From Osedax fenrisi (lineage: Eukaryota; Annelida; Polychaeta; Sabellida; Siboglinidae): a stretch of 64,000 nt of DNA. The notes below the pieces were generated by a model that did not search any database, was not told the DNA's origin, and was given only the letters and a program-made list of their open reading frames with translations. A program made the position numbers and the translations under genes. Positions within the stretch are counted from its first letter, which is position 1; every line of letters starts with the position of its first letter. The stretch spans positions 12,646,351 to 12,710,350 of the forward strand of contig OZ025244.1 in NCBI GenBank assembly GCA_964019155.1. The letters run 5' to 3'. This document shows positions 22,130 to 33,858 of the stretch, piece after piece.

Positions 22130-22925
22130 TTAGTGAATAAGGGGCGTATTTATCGAGGGTGGATGAGAGAGAAGTATGGAGTTCAGCAGACGTTGAGGTT
22201 GGAAGGGAAGAAAGATCGCATATAATAGCAGGAATGGGGAGGTTATGGAATTTGCATGATATTCTGGTAGTGAGGGGTCTGGTGGGTTTGGGGTGACTAA
22301 GGATAAGGAATATGAGAAAGTGGTCGGAATAGAGTGTTCCGATGGAATGGTCAGTGACAATTTTATTAGTTTTGGGGGAAATATATGGTCTAAGGTGTTA
22401 CCATGGACATGGGTGGGGGAGGTGACGTGTTGTACAAGGTCGAATGAGGTGAGAAATGTATTTACGGACTGTATCATAGGTGGGTTGGGTATGTTGAAAT
22501 CGCCTAGTATGATTGTATTAGAGGTGATAGTGGGTAGAAATAAGCTAAATTCATAAAGGAATAAATTTATGTTGGGAGAGGTAGGACGGTAGAAAAGGGA
22601 AATGTTGAATGTACGAGAGAAAGGTGAGCTGATGGCGCAGCTGAGGGCTTCAGAGTGGGAGAACGAGTGATAGGAAATATTAAAGATAGTTAGAGAAGAT
22701 TTGTAAAGTATTCCTGTTCTGCCACCGGGATGGGGAGAGTCGCGAGGGTTGTGAATGAAACAGTAGGGGGAGTGTTAAGAGCAGCAATGTGAGGAGAATC
22801 CAGAGGAGATAGCCATGTGATGAATAAGATTTCGAGGTCATGGTCAGTCATGAAGGAAATTACAGAAGGGATTTTATTGCGAAGAGAGCGTGCATTGATA
22901 AGAGCAGCGTTGAGGGAAATAAGGT
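22130..22925 (-). pseudogene. APE-type endonuclease region of the LINE
   Basis: The minus strand reads 'LNAALINARSLRNKIPSVIS' at about 22912-22855 (N-terminal Asn motif), 'FITWLSPLDSPHIAALN' (the usual catalytic 'ETW' Glu is lost), then 'GDFNIPNPPMIQSVN' at about 22503-22455 (GDFN motif), 'FDLVQHVTSPTHVHGNTLDH' and a C-terminal 'PSEHSIPTT' (SDH-like motif altered). These are the landmarks of a LINE endonuclease that nicks target DNA. Loss of the Glu makes it inactive as it stands. Confidence 0.85.
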
Positions 22926-23616
22926 GAGGTGGAGGGTGGTTAATTGTGGGGACGGGGGAAAGTATGATTTAAGGGAAGTCAGCGAAAGGAGCGGGAGAGG
23001 GATGTGTTGGGTGAATAGGACATAAGGGGAGATGTATAAGTAGGGGAGTTTAGGGTATCAAAATATCGGGAGGGACACATGAAATTAAGGCGATGTGAAA
23101 ATTGTTGGTGCCGCGGACCACGTAATTAAAGTTGGGGATAGGGTGTGAGGAGTTCAGGTGATTAAAGGTGGAGGTGCAGACTTTACGATCAAGAAGTTGG
23201 GAATTGTTGAGGGGTTCACAGAACCTGACTTGAAAGGGTGAGTTTTTTAGGAGGTGGATATAGCGGATAACAGTATTTTTGGAATGATGATCAAGATAGG
23301 TGATGGATAGGGGTTTTGGTAGTTTGGAGGAGAAGTAGAGTTGGGTGAGTGTGGGATACAGTGAGAGTGTATATGTGGCTGGGAGTGGATATTGATGGAG
23401 GCAAAAAGCTTTTTTCAGGTAGGCTTTATCATTACCTGTTTCATTGGCACCAATGAGATAGTTGGGAGATAGTTGGTAATTTACCTACAAGAAAGTTAAT
23501 AAGTGGAGTGTTGGGGGGGGGGTTATTAATTCTTTTCCATGCAATTTTATCAGATTTGGGGGGAAGTAGGGGAGGTATGCATGAGCGGTGAGGGTTATTA
23601 AATGAGAGGGATTTAG

Positions 23617-24084
23617 CTATGGAAGTGATGGATTGTAATCGTTTAGTAACAGGGGATAGGTTAGTGGGGTTAGTAGAGATGGTAGTAACAGTGGGAGAGT
23701 TGGGGGTGACTGGGGTATGGTTTGGGATGAAGGGTTGGGTGGTGGGGTGAGCAGTGAAGATGTAGAAAAAGTGGGTTGTGAAGATAGGTGGGGTGCAGAT
23801 GCAGAGGAATGATTGTTATAGATGGGAGGGGAGCTCATGGGAGAGGTTTGGTAGATGCTATTGGAGAGTGTCTTACGTTGGGACGGTATAGGGTCAGTTC
23901 TACAGTTGGTGCAAAACCAGTAGAAATCAGAATTTTGGAGGGCAGTCATTTTGTTAAGGGTAGATTTGGGGAGTTTTTAACAGGATTGGCAATGCCACTT
24001 ACGGCAATGGTCGCATCCAGTGAGTGATGTGGCGATAATGTTACATGAGGAGCATGTGAAGTCAGCGTGGGTGGAGTTAGTCAT
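23617..24084 (-). pseudogene. LINE N-terminal region with PHD-like zinc finger
   Basis: From the ATG at 24084 the minus strand reads 'HADFTCSSCN', 'TGCDHCRKWHCQSC', a stop, then in the same frame 'ALQNSDFYWFCTNCRT'. The spacing C-x2-C, C-x2-C, H-C-x2-C, then W-x-C-x2-C resembles the PHD-type finger seen at the start of some CR1-group LINEs. A Ser/Pro/Thr-rich, low-complexity linker follows down to 23617. One in-frame stop lies inside the finger. Confidence 0.65.
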
Positions 24085-24389
24085 AATTGAGGGTATAAGT
24101 AGTTTATTGGGAGTAAGTGGAGGTAAATGGTAATAAATATTGGACTTAGCTTGATTATGGGTAATAAAGTTAAATTAAATAAGTAACATTTAAAAAAATA
24201 AATGTTGTTGTTGTTGCGTTGTAAAGGATAGGCCTATATATGTTATTTATCATACGACTATACATTTTCGCTATTAATAAGATTATAATGATTATTATAA
24301 TGATTATTATTATAATAATATATAATAATGTATAACAATTATATTCATTATACATAAAATTAGTAAAAAATAGTAATTAAATATATGAT

Positions 24390-24985
24390 ACAAAATTTAG
24401 TATAAATTATAGTTTTATCAAAAAATCAAATTAAATACACATATTAAAAATGGATACAAATATAATAATAATTTATTAAAAAATTATAAAATTACAAAGT
24501 AAATATTCGAACTCGTGCCCTCTCAATCTTTAGACTAATTAGTCTGTTATAACACTCTATCCTCTAGACTATTGTCTTATATTTATATATATAAAGTTAT
24601 AACTTATAAACTTATATAATCTTATATAATAGTATTATATATAAGTCTGGTTATTTTAAATAATCTAATTAAATATATGATATACGTATATTGAAGTATT
24701 ACATATATTATAATTAAATAATATTAATATTAATATAGTTATATTATATTTTATTAATATTTTATTTATATAATTGTATATTATATATTATATTATAATA
24801 ATATAGTTAATTTCAAATTAAATTTGTAAGTATTATATACTATATAATTATATAATTATATAATTATAATATTATATAATTATATACTATATAATTTATA
24901 TAGTATGTAATTATTAAATATAAAGATATTCTGTAGTGCATCAACTAACATAATTATTATTATTATCATAATAATGATGATAATA
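24390..24985. repeat. Direct repeat, right copy, flanking the 20-24 kb LINE
   Basis: Partner of 19385-19790, same orientation. It differs mostly by expansions of 'ttatataatt' words (24600-24640 and 24840-24900). Confidence 0.85.
24503..24576 (-). repeat. tRNA-like segment, second copy
   Basis: On the minus strand 'agtctagaggatagagtg' (a good A-box match), an inserted 'ttataacagactaa', then 'agtctaaagattgagag' and 'cacgagttcgaat' (good B-box match). It keeps the B-box GTTCGA better than the left copy. No acceptor stem seen. Confidence 0.6.
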
Positions 24986-26054
24986 CAATATAATAATTAT
25001 ATTTAAATTTAAATTATATATATTAAATTTATAATTAATTAAATTCATTAAATAATTTTAAATTATATTATAATATTATAATGAATATTATAAATGAATT
25101 AATTTAAAAATTAAGTTTATTAGTTCAATATTATTGAATTCCATTATAATCATAATTTAATTATATATTATATATTCATAATTTATATCCACTGGATTAT
25201 CCAGGCATATTTAATGTGTTAAATGTTAGGTTTACTTTAAAATATATATGATATTAAATAAATAAATTAAAATGTATTTATTATAATAATAATAATAATA
25301 ATAATAATCTTTATACATAAAAATAATAAAATATTATACATGATTAATTCTATAATTAAAACTTTTTTAAATATGCTATTTTATTTATCAAATATACTAT
25401 TTTTAAGGATATTGCTATACATGTCCTTGCTATTATATTAAATATAAATGTGGACAGTTATGTTTCTATATCTATAGATATATCAAATCCGGCTTTGGGC
25501 TTTGGATATACAAGGGAGGTATCCCTGGATATACTATATAAATGGGTTGCCAGTAATTTTGTACAACTTATTAAAATAAATGTATTTCATATACAGTTCT
25601 TATATGAATATATATAATACATTATTAAATATTGATATAATAGATTGTATTATATATTCGTATAAGAAATGTATAATTATGAAATAAATTAAATTTAATA
25701 TGTCGTACGAAATTACCTCGTACGATATTACTGGTAACCTATAGGCGTCCTAACTGGTGTCCTTTATGGTGGTATATATAAATTTGGGCTTTTATGGTGG
25801 TAATTATAAAATTAATTATAGTGGGCCTTTAAAGCTCAACAAATACATAGAGTACATGTATAAAAATATAGAGGCACAGCAAAAAACGTATATCCTATAA
25901 TAATGATTTAAAAAAAATAAAATGTTAGTATAACAATCAGCGTAATACCATTGTTCACGTATTAACATTTTGTTAAAAAATATGCATTATTCAATATGGG
26001 CCTTTATATAATATATATACAAATATACATGGTGGGCCTTTTAGGTGGAAATAT
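24986..26054. other. AT-rich DNA with (TAA)n and scattered GC words
   Basis: (TAA)n at 25283-25308. Around 25690-25740 'tcgtacga' occurs twice, 17 bp apart. 'tttatggtggta' occurs twice near 25765 and 25795, and 'gtgggcctttaaag'/'gtgggccttttagg' at 25820 and 26031. No gene seen. Confidence 0.55.
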
Positions 26055-26056
26055 CC

Positions 26057-26094
<38 letters not shown>

Positions 26095-26096
26095 GG
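26055..26096. repeat. CCCTCTA-(TA)n-TAGAGGG palindrome
   Basis: A (TA)n tract bounded by CCCTCT and its exact complement AGAGGG gives a 42-bp perfect palindrome, immediately upstream of the LINE insertion. Confidence 0.93.
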
Positions 26097-26099
26097 TAC

Positions 26100-28028
26100 T
26101 ATATTATATTACCCATCATATTGACTCATTAAGTACATTCACTATTCCTTCACTGTATGAAGTAAATGACCTACTCATGAAATCTCACTGTACCTCCCCC
26201 ACTGATCCCCTACCTTTATCATTATATCACAAACTTTCACCCTATTTTCTCCTATTTTCTTGGATATTATTGCGAACTCACTAAACTCTGGCCAAGTTTC
26301 ACCCTGTCTCAAGACTGCCATAATATCCCCTATTCTAAAAAAACAAAACTTAGACCCAAACTCATTTACCAATTATCGCCCGATCTCCCACCTACCCTTA
26401 TTAAGTAAAATATTAGAAAGAATTGTTTCCAAACAACTCATAGCCCATGTAAATAAAAATAATCTTTTCGACCCGTTTCAAAGCGCTTTTCGTAAGGGTC
26501 ATTCAACCGAAACAGCTCTCCTACGTATTACTGACACTATATTATCTACCTTAAATAGCAACACGTGTTGCCAGCTAATCCTACTTGATCTATCATCTGC
26601 TTTTGATACCCTGTACCATAACATATTAATCTCGCGACTTACTTTAATGGGTATATCTGGCTTAGCATTAAAATGGTTTACTTCATATCTCACTAACAGG
26701 AATATCTCTATTATGATTGACAAATCTTACTCGCCTCTTTCTCCTCTTAACCACGGTATTCCCCAAGGATCTGTTCTAGGTCCATCCCTCTTTTCTATTT
26801 ATATCCGCCCTATTGCTGATCTAATTAAGAAATTTCCAAATATCCACTACCATATTTTTGCTGATGATATCCAACTGTTTACCTTTTTCCCTATAAATTC
26901 TCATAATACCATTAACTCTGAATTAATCGAGTGTGCTAACTCCATAAGATTATGGCTCATCTCCAATAAACTACTAATTAATTCCTCTAAGACTACTGTA
27001 CTTAACATATCTACTTCTGAAACTTCCTTTCCTAACTTTACTCTAAATAACATGATTATTTCTCCTTCTCATTCCTCCAAAAACCTAGGATTAGTATTTG
27101 ATGACAAATTATCATTTAAGAATCACATATCATCCATTACAAAATCATCCATCTTTCATCTCTTCAGAATTACAAAAATACGGACATCACTTTCCAGAAA
27201 CCTTACTAAAACTCTAATTAATGCTCTTGTACTTTCACGTATTGACTACTGTTCTTCCCTACTGAATTTACTTCCTGCTAAAGCTACTGCTCCACTTAAT
27301 CGGATTATCCTTTCCTCAATACGTACTACTTACTGTTTAACTCGACTGGATCACTCTACTACAACATCTCATCAATCATCTCGTATGTGGCTACCCTTCT
27401 CCCTCAGGTGTAAATTACGTATACTATCTATAATCCATAAATCAATATATTCTTTTACCCCTAGCTATATATCTGATCTAATTAAAAAAAGTACTATATT
27501 ATCTTCTCTTCGTTACCAAAATGCTCCTCTACTTATCTCCCAGAACTCTAGTAAAACTTCCCTAAATTCTAGAGCTTTTAAAAATTCCGGTCCAACCCTA
27601 TGGAATTCCCTCCCTCCTACCATTCGTTCTATTAGATCCCACAAAAGATTTATAAATCTTACTTCTTCTTTTCTCTCTACCCATAATCATTAAATCATCC
27701 AACTTATTATTTGTATCCGTGTTATATTAAATTTATATCATTATTAAATCGCTATTGTATTATTATTATCTTATTATTATATAACACTATACTATATCAA
27801 TGCAGTCTGTAGTATATACAACTACACCATATCAATGCAGACTGTAGTATATAATAGTCCTTTATATTGTTTATTATTGTTTTTACGTTGTATATTGAAT
27901 ATATATTATTATCAAATTATTATCGTATTACTATTATTTTATTATTATTTTCTTCCCGCACGAGCGAAGGGGTCTACATGACCCTATTTTAGTGCTAATA
28001 AACTCAATATCATCATCATCATCATCAT

Positions 28029-28033
<5 letters not shown>
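26100..28033 (+). mobile_element. 5'-truncated CR1/L2-like LINE with (ATC)n tail
   Basis: The element starts just after a (TA)n palindrome with the pre-RT region ('TSPTDPLPLSLYHKLSP' around 26190-26240, one frameshift before the main frame), then an open RT frame, a ~315-bp 3' UTR ending 'gtgctaataaactcaat' and an (ATC)n tail (28009-28033), which runs into (TA)n. The endonuclease and first ORF are absent. It is the youngest-looking LINE here. A 5'-truncated relative lies at 59575-59800 (minus) and an internal scrap at 51849-52032. Confidence 0.93.
26260..27693 (+). CDS. LINE reverse transcriptase, 5'-truncated but open
   Basis: 477 codons from an internal TTG, ending with TAA; there is no true start codon, because the frame is the open part of a truncated ORF2. 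RT landmarks in order: 'ILKKQNLDPNSFTNYRPIS' (25-43), 'FQSAFRKGHSTETALL' (73-88), motif A 'LILLDLSSAFDTL' (Asp110), motif B 'GIPQGSVLGPSLF' (166-178), motif C 'FADD' (200-203), motif D region 'LLINSSKTTVLNI', 'KNLGLVFDDKLSFKNH' (motif E position), 'RIDYCSSLLNLLPA', and C-terminal 'PTLWNSLPPTIRSIRSHKRF'. All catalytic Asp residues are present. In life it would copy LINE RNA at a nicked target; this copy lacks the endonuclease and cannot be autonomous. The family call (CR1/L2 group) rests on motif flavour and the triplet tail. Confidence 0.93.
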   Translation: MDIIANSLNSGQVSPCLKTAIISPILKKQNLDPNSFTNYRPISHLPLLSKILERIVSKQLIAHVNKNNLFDPFQSAFRKGHSTETALLRITDTILSTLNSNTCCQLILLDLSSAFDTLYHNILISRLTLMGISGLALKWFTSYLTNRNISIMIDKSYSPLSPLNHGIPQGSVLGPSLFSIYIRPIADLIKKFPNIHYHIFADDIQLFTFFPINSHNTINSELIECANSIRLWLISNKLLINSSKTTVLNISTSETSFPNFTLNNMIISPSHSSKNLGLVFDDKLSFKNHISSITKSSIFHLFRITKIRTSLSRNLTKTLINALVLSRIDYCSSLLNLLPAKATAPLNRIILSSIRTTYCLTRLDHSTTTSHQSSRMWLPFSLRCKLRILSIIHKSIYSFTPSYISDLIKKSTILSSLRYQNAPLLISQNSSKTSLNSRAFKNSGPTLWNSLPPTIRSIRSHKRFINLTSSFLSTHNH

Positions 28034-28072
<39 letters not shown>

Positions 28073-28247
28073 ATTATATAAATATTTATAATAACATTTT
28101 GGTATTTCATATCTTATTTTATTACAACCATTTGTAAAACATTCTCTGATAACTGCAGCTATAATGCATATAAGAAGTTTAATATATTAAGAATATATTC
28201 ATGAATATTTATATCGTATCTAGAAACATTATTCAAAATAAGATTGT

Positions 28248-28292
<45 letters not shown>

Positions 28293-29096
28293 TGGATCAA
28301 TCCTATAATTAATTATTAAAAAACTAATGCAAATACATATATTATACTTATTATATTATTTATAACTTCATATGTAGATTATAATATTACATTATTATAT
28401 TATTATATATACTTATTATTTAATTCCGCTAAGTATTCGGATTATCTAATTATTTTATCAACAAATTAAATCAAATCCTCATTAATTAATATTAACAATA
28501 AATCTTTTATAATATTTTATAATATTGAATATTTATTATCTAGTTTTATGAATTATTAATATATATTCTCAGCTTATAAGCATACCAGGTATACCAGTAA
28601 GGTATACCAGTAATACTATAGTATATTGAAAGTATAAATGCAAACTCAGAAAATACAATCATGTTTACTAATATATAAAATGTAATATGGATATCAAATA
28701 TATCCTAAGTAAACATAATTATATTGTGATCACTTTTGATTATTCAATCATACAATATAATTAATACATATATTATTATTTTAAATATATTAAAATATAT
28801 TATACTATAAAATGATTTAAAACTATTATATATTTTGATAGAATATATTCTATAGTTATATACCATAGTATATATTTATAATATTTGATCGAAAAAATTA
28901 CTAAATACCAAAGAAGAATTATAATAATGATAATATAAAGGTTTATTGATTCGGTTTTTTGATAAAGGTTTTGGTCGATTTAGTTTGGCACTCGTTATTG
29001 AATGTTAGTATTTGAATTTTAGAATATTTATAAAGTATTTATTAATAATATATTAATCTAATAAATAGCTTTCTCAGATTTGTATATTATATTATG

Positions 29097-29127
<31 letters not shown>

Positions 29128-29339
29128 TATCAATTATAATACTACTGGTAAATATCGGTGAAATATGATAATACTTGTCACCCTATACTCATATAATAAA
29201 ATTTAAGTTAAATTACCTAATTCTAATATGTATGATAATGATATGATAATATGTAATACACTCATAATTGTTATTAATTATATATTATATATATAAATAT
29301 TCGACCATTAATTATACGCTATTTGTTATTTTAAATTTA
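28034..29339. other. AT-rich DNA with (TA)n tracts
   Basis: (TA)n at 28034-28066, 28252-28290 and 29102-29128. Near 28588-28615 'ggtataccagtaa' is repeated in tandem. No gene seen. Confidence 0.6.
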
Positions 29340-29915
29340 TATTTGTTTTTGTAATAACAATTACAAAAAATGCACATTTAGATAATCGATAATATTATTC
29401 AATATATTTAATTTTTATTAATTTGTCCTAACATTTGGTAATATTAACATTGTACAGAGTTAATTAATCTAACATATTTTCATATCTATTACCGTTGTAA
29501 TTATATTTGCGTCGACCAAAACCTCCTTATGATATCGAATAAAACCCCGCATCACATATGATATTATTATGTTATCTTTATTAAATTATTAAGTAATATT
29601 TGTAATTGATATTTTTATTTTATGTAGATTATTGTATATTTTAATATCGTTAGTAAATATCGTTAATTGCGTTGTCATTTACCATTAACTATCCGCTAAT
29701 TTTTTACAATAATATTTAAGAAAATGCATTTTTTACATATCTATAATATTATTCAATATATTTAATTTTTATAAAATTGTTCTTAAAATATCTGGTGAAA
29801 TTAACATATTACAGTTCGTTAATATAAAATATTTTCATATCTATTATCGTTGTGATCATATTGGCATTGATCAAATCCTCCGTATCTAATAAAATACCCT
29901 CACGTCCTCTAGATA
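29340..29915. repeat. Diverged tandem duplication, period ~350 bp
   Basis: 'aatattattcaatatattta', 'attttcatatctatta', 'cgttgt' and 'atcaaa(a)cctcc' follow the same order at 29385-29530 and again at 29745-29882. The units are clearly related but well diverged. No coding. Confidence 0.75.
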
Positions 29916-30194
29916 GTCATTCGACTAGTATTCAACATACCAATAAGTACAATATTAGTTCGAATTTAAATGTCGATGTCAATCTAAAGAGATCATTCGT
30001 CGTATGGAGAATACAACTGATTAGAATACATATTAGAATAACTTATTAGTTTTATGGGTAGGGTAAGTATCCTGGCAAGGGAACTTTTATGAAAGGGGAC
30101 CATTAGATAAATTGTACAAATAGTCAGTAAACAACATTTGAAATTTATTTTCGAATATTGAAAATTATTGTAAATAATTTTCAAAACTCGCAAA

Positions 30195-30565
30195 TTTCTT
30201 TTGAAAATAAAACACGAAGTTCGCAAAATATTTGAAAATAATTTACGAAAATAATATGAAAATGATTTTCGAAAATTTTACGAAAATAATTTGCCAATAA
30301 AATATATATTTGTAATTTTGTTGAAAATAAAAAATGAAGATTGCGTTTTATTTGAAAATAATGTACGACAATAATACGAACATGATTTTCGAAAATTTAC
30401 AAAAAATTATTTGCAAATCAAATACAAAGTTTGTAATTTTTTGGAATTAAAACGCGAATCTTACAAAATATTTGAAAATAATTTAAGCAAATAATACAAA
30501 AATAATTTGCAAATAAAACGCAAAGTTAGTAATTTTTTTGAAAATAAAACAATAATTTTGCAAAT
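30195..30565. repeat. ~121-bp tandem array of GAAAATA-rich units (about 3 copies)
   Basis: The unit starts 'tttgaaaataaaac', runs through 'gcaaaatatttgaaaataat', 'ttacgaaaataata', 'atgattttcgaaaattt' and 'atttgcaaataaaa', and ends 'gtttgtaattttt'. Copies begin near 30198, 30319 and 30440, with a partial fourth at 30538. Related, less ordered sequence occurs at 30130-30195 and 30975-31140, so the original array was longer. The dominant words ('tttgaaaataa', 'ttttcgaaaa') pair with each other, so each unit is internally palindromic. Confidence 0.85.
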
Positions 30566-31338
30566 TCTATATTTATATATTATTAAGATTATTAATAGAT
30601 TTAATTAAATTTTTAAATATAAAATTTATTGCAAATAAATTGTTTGAATTTTTTTTAATTTCTACATTATAATTATTATTTATTTATGATTAACGAATTA
30701 AAGATAAAATAGTTAAAATGTTTCTATTTTAAAATCAATTTTTATTTATATTGTTATATATATTTTATATCTAACATCATTATTAATGGTATTCAATCAA
30801 ACATAATGGAGGGTAGGTCTGCAAACACCAATTAAGAAACCTCTGTTTATTCAGTTAAACTAATTTTTAAGTCAAATTAAGTAAACAATATTTATTTTAT
30901 ATATATATTTATTCTAGGCTTATATTATTAACAATATTTTTTATTTTTATTTTTAGCTAAATATTTATTAAATTCTGAAAATTATGTGCCAAGTTCGCAA
31001 ATGCTTTTCGAAAAATGTACGTAAATATTTGAAATTTAATTTAAAAGTTAGCAAAAATGAGTTCAAAAAATTTTCGATTTAATTTTCAAATTATTTTCAA
31101 ATATGGAAAATTGTTTGAAAATTATTATCAAATTTGGGTTACTGGGTAACCAATAAGTACATTAAACACTAAATGAATACAAAAAGTTAATATTATATTT
31201 ATGGAGAATGTGAAGAAATGGAAAAGAGGAATGGAAAAGAGAGGATCGTATTATTAACGAGAAAGAACTAAAGAGTTAACAAATATCATTGTTAGAAATA
31301 GTTATTTAAATGTTTACGAATACGACGTATCATAATAA

Positions 31339-31379
<41 letters not shown>

Positions 31380-31863
31380 TTAGTTATTTATATAATAATT
31401 ATAATAAATTGATATATAATATACCAAATATCAGAAATATCTTAACATTATATATTAGGTTTACTAACAATTTGATAATAAACTTACTAAAACAGGATTA
31501 AATAGTTTATTATATAATTTTAGAATTTCTGGATTCATTTGTATTTCTTGGAATATATTTCTTCTACATCCTCTTGCTACTATAACCTATATTATGTAGT
31601 TTAATCTATATAGTGTACATGTTAATGTTTAAAATATTAATTAAATTATAATTATCTATATTATCACAACATTTATAATTTATATTATATCATATTATAA
31701 ATACAATAATGTATACAAATAATAATTTTCTAATACAAAATTTCTTTATAAAATTAATAATTAATAAAATATAAAAAATAATCTGAATCATGAAATTATT
31801 TCTTTTTAATTCAATTAATAATAATGTTGATGATATAACATAATATTTTTGTAAAAAAATAAC

Positions 31864-31934
<71 letters not shown>

Positions 31935-32844
31935 TTGCGTGTATGTCATACCATCCTATTAGCAATGTTAATGATAGTAAAACACATGTTTTCGCATAAT
32001 ACTATTTCAAAATCTAAATCGATAATCCCTACAAACCATATATAGTATTACGTTTATTAGTTTATTTGTAATAAATACTTGTTTATTATATGATATAATA
32101 TAATATAATGTAATGCTGTCTCAAGTAAATGTTATAATTTATATATTACATTACATATTAAATAATAGTTAAATAGATTGTTAAATATATTTTAAACATT
32201 GATCTTTTAAATATTGTTAATTACGTTATATCATAATGTAAATTATATTAACAATATATGATATAGAAGATCTATATTTATTATTTAAATATTTTTTAAT
32301 CGATTTTAGATTCTGTTAAAAATAATAATTCATACATAAATACAAATATTTAAAAACTTCAATTAATTATTATATATGTTTAGAGACTTCCAAATTGCAA
32401 TACATATATCTCACAAACATATATTTAGAATATGTTTATAATATAATAGTGTTTTAAATAATCCATAGTTATCAGATATATTAATTTACCAAATATAATT
32501 AAAAAGAATATATAATTCGTAGTAATATTTAAATAGTTATATATATCTTTATAATTAATATTGAATATATAAGCCACATAATAATAATAATATATTATTT
32601 ATTTTTTCCAATGAAAAACAATTACAACCTGAATATAAATATTTTAGGCATATTTGGAATATATAAATAAAAGTAACCACTATTCTACTTTATTTAAAAT
32701 AATGAAATAACCATATACAAATATTTTAAATCTTTTATTTTATTATTAATAATATAAAATAATTAAATATAATTTGTATAGATTTAATATCAAAATAAAT
32801 GATAAAGTGATATCACTTAAGGCGTATACGATATAATAATATCT
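30566..32844. other. AT-rich DNA with (TA)n and (GT)n tracts
   Basis: (TA)n at 31343-31377 and 31866-31922, the latter followed by (GT)n to 31934. 'GGTTACtggGTAACC' near 31136-31152 is a small inverted repeat. No coding seen on either strand; the minus frame 31690-31965 is a 'YIYIYI' artefact. Confidence 0.6.
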
Positions 32845-33400
32845 TAACGTAAGAGGTAACTCCATATAATTATTATTATGATTATTAGTAAATGCTATTA
32901 TTATCAATTATAACTTTATTAAATAATCTTCAATGAAATTAAATAATATTAAAATCTCTTGTAATTTATTCTTATTTATATTTAAAAAAACGTATAATAA
33001 TCTTTTTTCTTATTTAAAAAATCTATTATCACAACAGATCCATGCTAATCTTCTAAAGAGATCGTATGTTATGATTATTATTAAATATTATTATATTATC
33101 AATTATTAAATATTAAATAATCCTCAATGAAATTCAATAATTTTGTAAAGAGTATTCTTATTTAATTAAAAAAAAATATTGTATAATAATATTTTTTCAT
33201 ATTCAAAAAATGCATTATAACAACAGATCCATGCCAATCTGTTAAATATTTCGTGTGCAATGTTGAGCTTCTAAAGAGGTAACCTGTTGTTTCGAATTAC
33301 TAAAGAGTTCATCTGTCATGCCAATATGCTAAAGATTTCACATGCCGTGTCGAGCTGCTAGAGAGTTTTCATATGAAAATATATATTCATATGGAATATT
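32845..33400. repeat. Repeat block with degenerate ~29-bp minisatellite, left of RTE LINE
   Basis: It contains two copies of a ~200-bp block ('aataat(c)ttcaatgaaatt' ... 'cacaacagatccatg') at about 32920-33070 and 33105-33240. A run of ~28-31-bp units follows, each with 'cta-aagag-tt' and 'gtcgtg/tgtcgaa' words at about 33270, 33298, 33328 and 33355. The same block plus minisatellite occurs at 36760-37060, beyond the LINE. Confidence 0.8.
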
Positions 33401-33477
33401 CCATGTCAAGCCGTAATAGAACTCATGAATTCTATCAGATTTCATACTTCATGTATATAATTCATGAGAGGTAACTT

Positions 33478-33858
33478 TTAGGTAATAAATTCAGTCCTTT
33501 CTGTCTGAACAACACACTTTCTCCAGTCATTGAGATCGTGAACTATATGCAATAGTTGGTTCGCGTCCATATTAGTCCAATCAGATATATTATCGAACCA
33601 TTGAATCTTCGGACGACCCTGCTTTCGCGAACCTTCAACAATACCTTTAATTATCATTTTGCTGAGACCGTCATGTCTGGATATATACCCATACCATTTT
33701 AGTTTGCGTCGTTTGAATATATGTAACATAGGATCATATTTACCGATTATTGCTATCATCTTCTCTTTTACATACACATTCGTCTTTTTTTCCTGATATG
33801 TTATGCTCAGCAGCTTTTTGTTTGATTTGTTTTCAAATGCTTGCAGTTTCTTTGGCAT
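33478..33858 (-). pseudogene. C-terminal domain of the RTE-like LINE
   Basis: A 126-codon open stretch: 'LQAFENKSNKKLLSITYQEK', then 'RRKLKWYGYISRHDGLSKMI', 'GIVEGSRKQGRPKIQWFDNI' and 'DLNDWRKCV'. This RRKL-W-G-HxxRH, G-x-RxxGRP and W-x-DN pattern is the conserved C-terminus of RTE/craft-like endonuclease-RT proteins. Function of the domain is not established; nucleic-acid contact is suggested by basic content. Confidence 0.9.

Larger units (their letters stand above)
19925..24170 (-). mobile_element. Near full-length, inactivated CR1/L2-like LINE
   Basis: On the minus strand the order is: start ATG at 24084 and Cys/His finger, Ser/Pro/Thr-rich linker, APE-type endonuclease (from about 22920), RT, C-terminal domain (to about 20180), then a 3' region with a GC hairpin. 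Base use differs from the surroundings: the plus strand is G-rich, so the coding strand is C/T-rich. Many single-base shifts and stops break it. A 173-bp MITE is inserted in the 3' region. The parts are listed separately. Confidence 0.85.

Noticed and set aside
21205..24027. Several plus-strand frames of 60-90 codons
   Set aside because: All are antisense to the minus-strand LINE, whose motifs are recognisable on the other strand.
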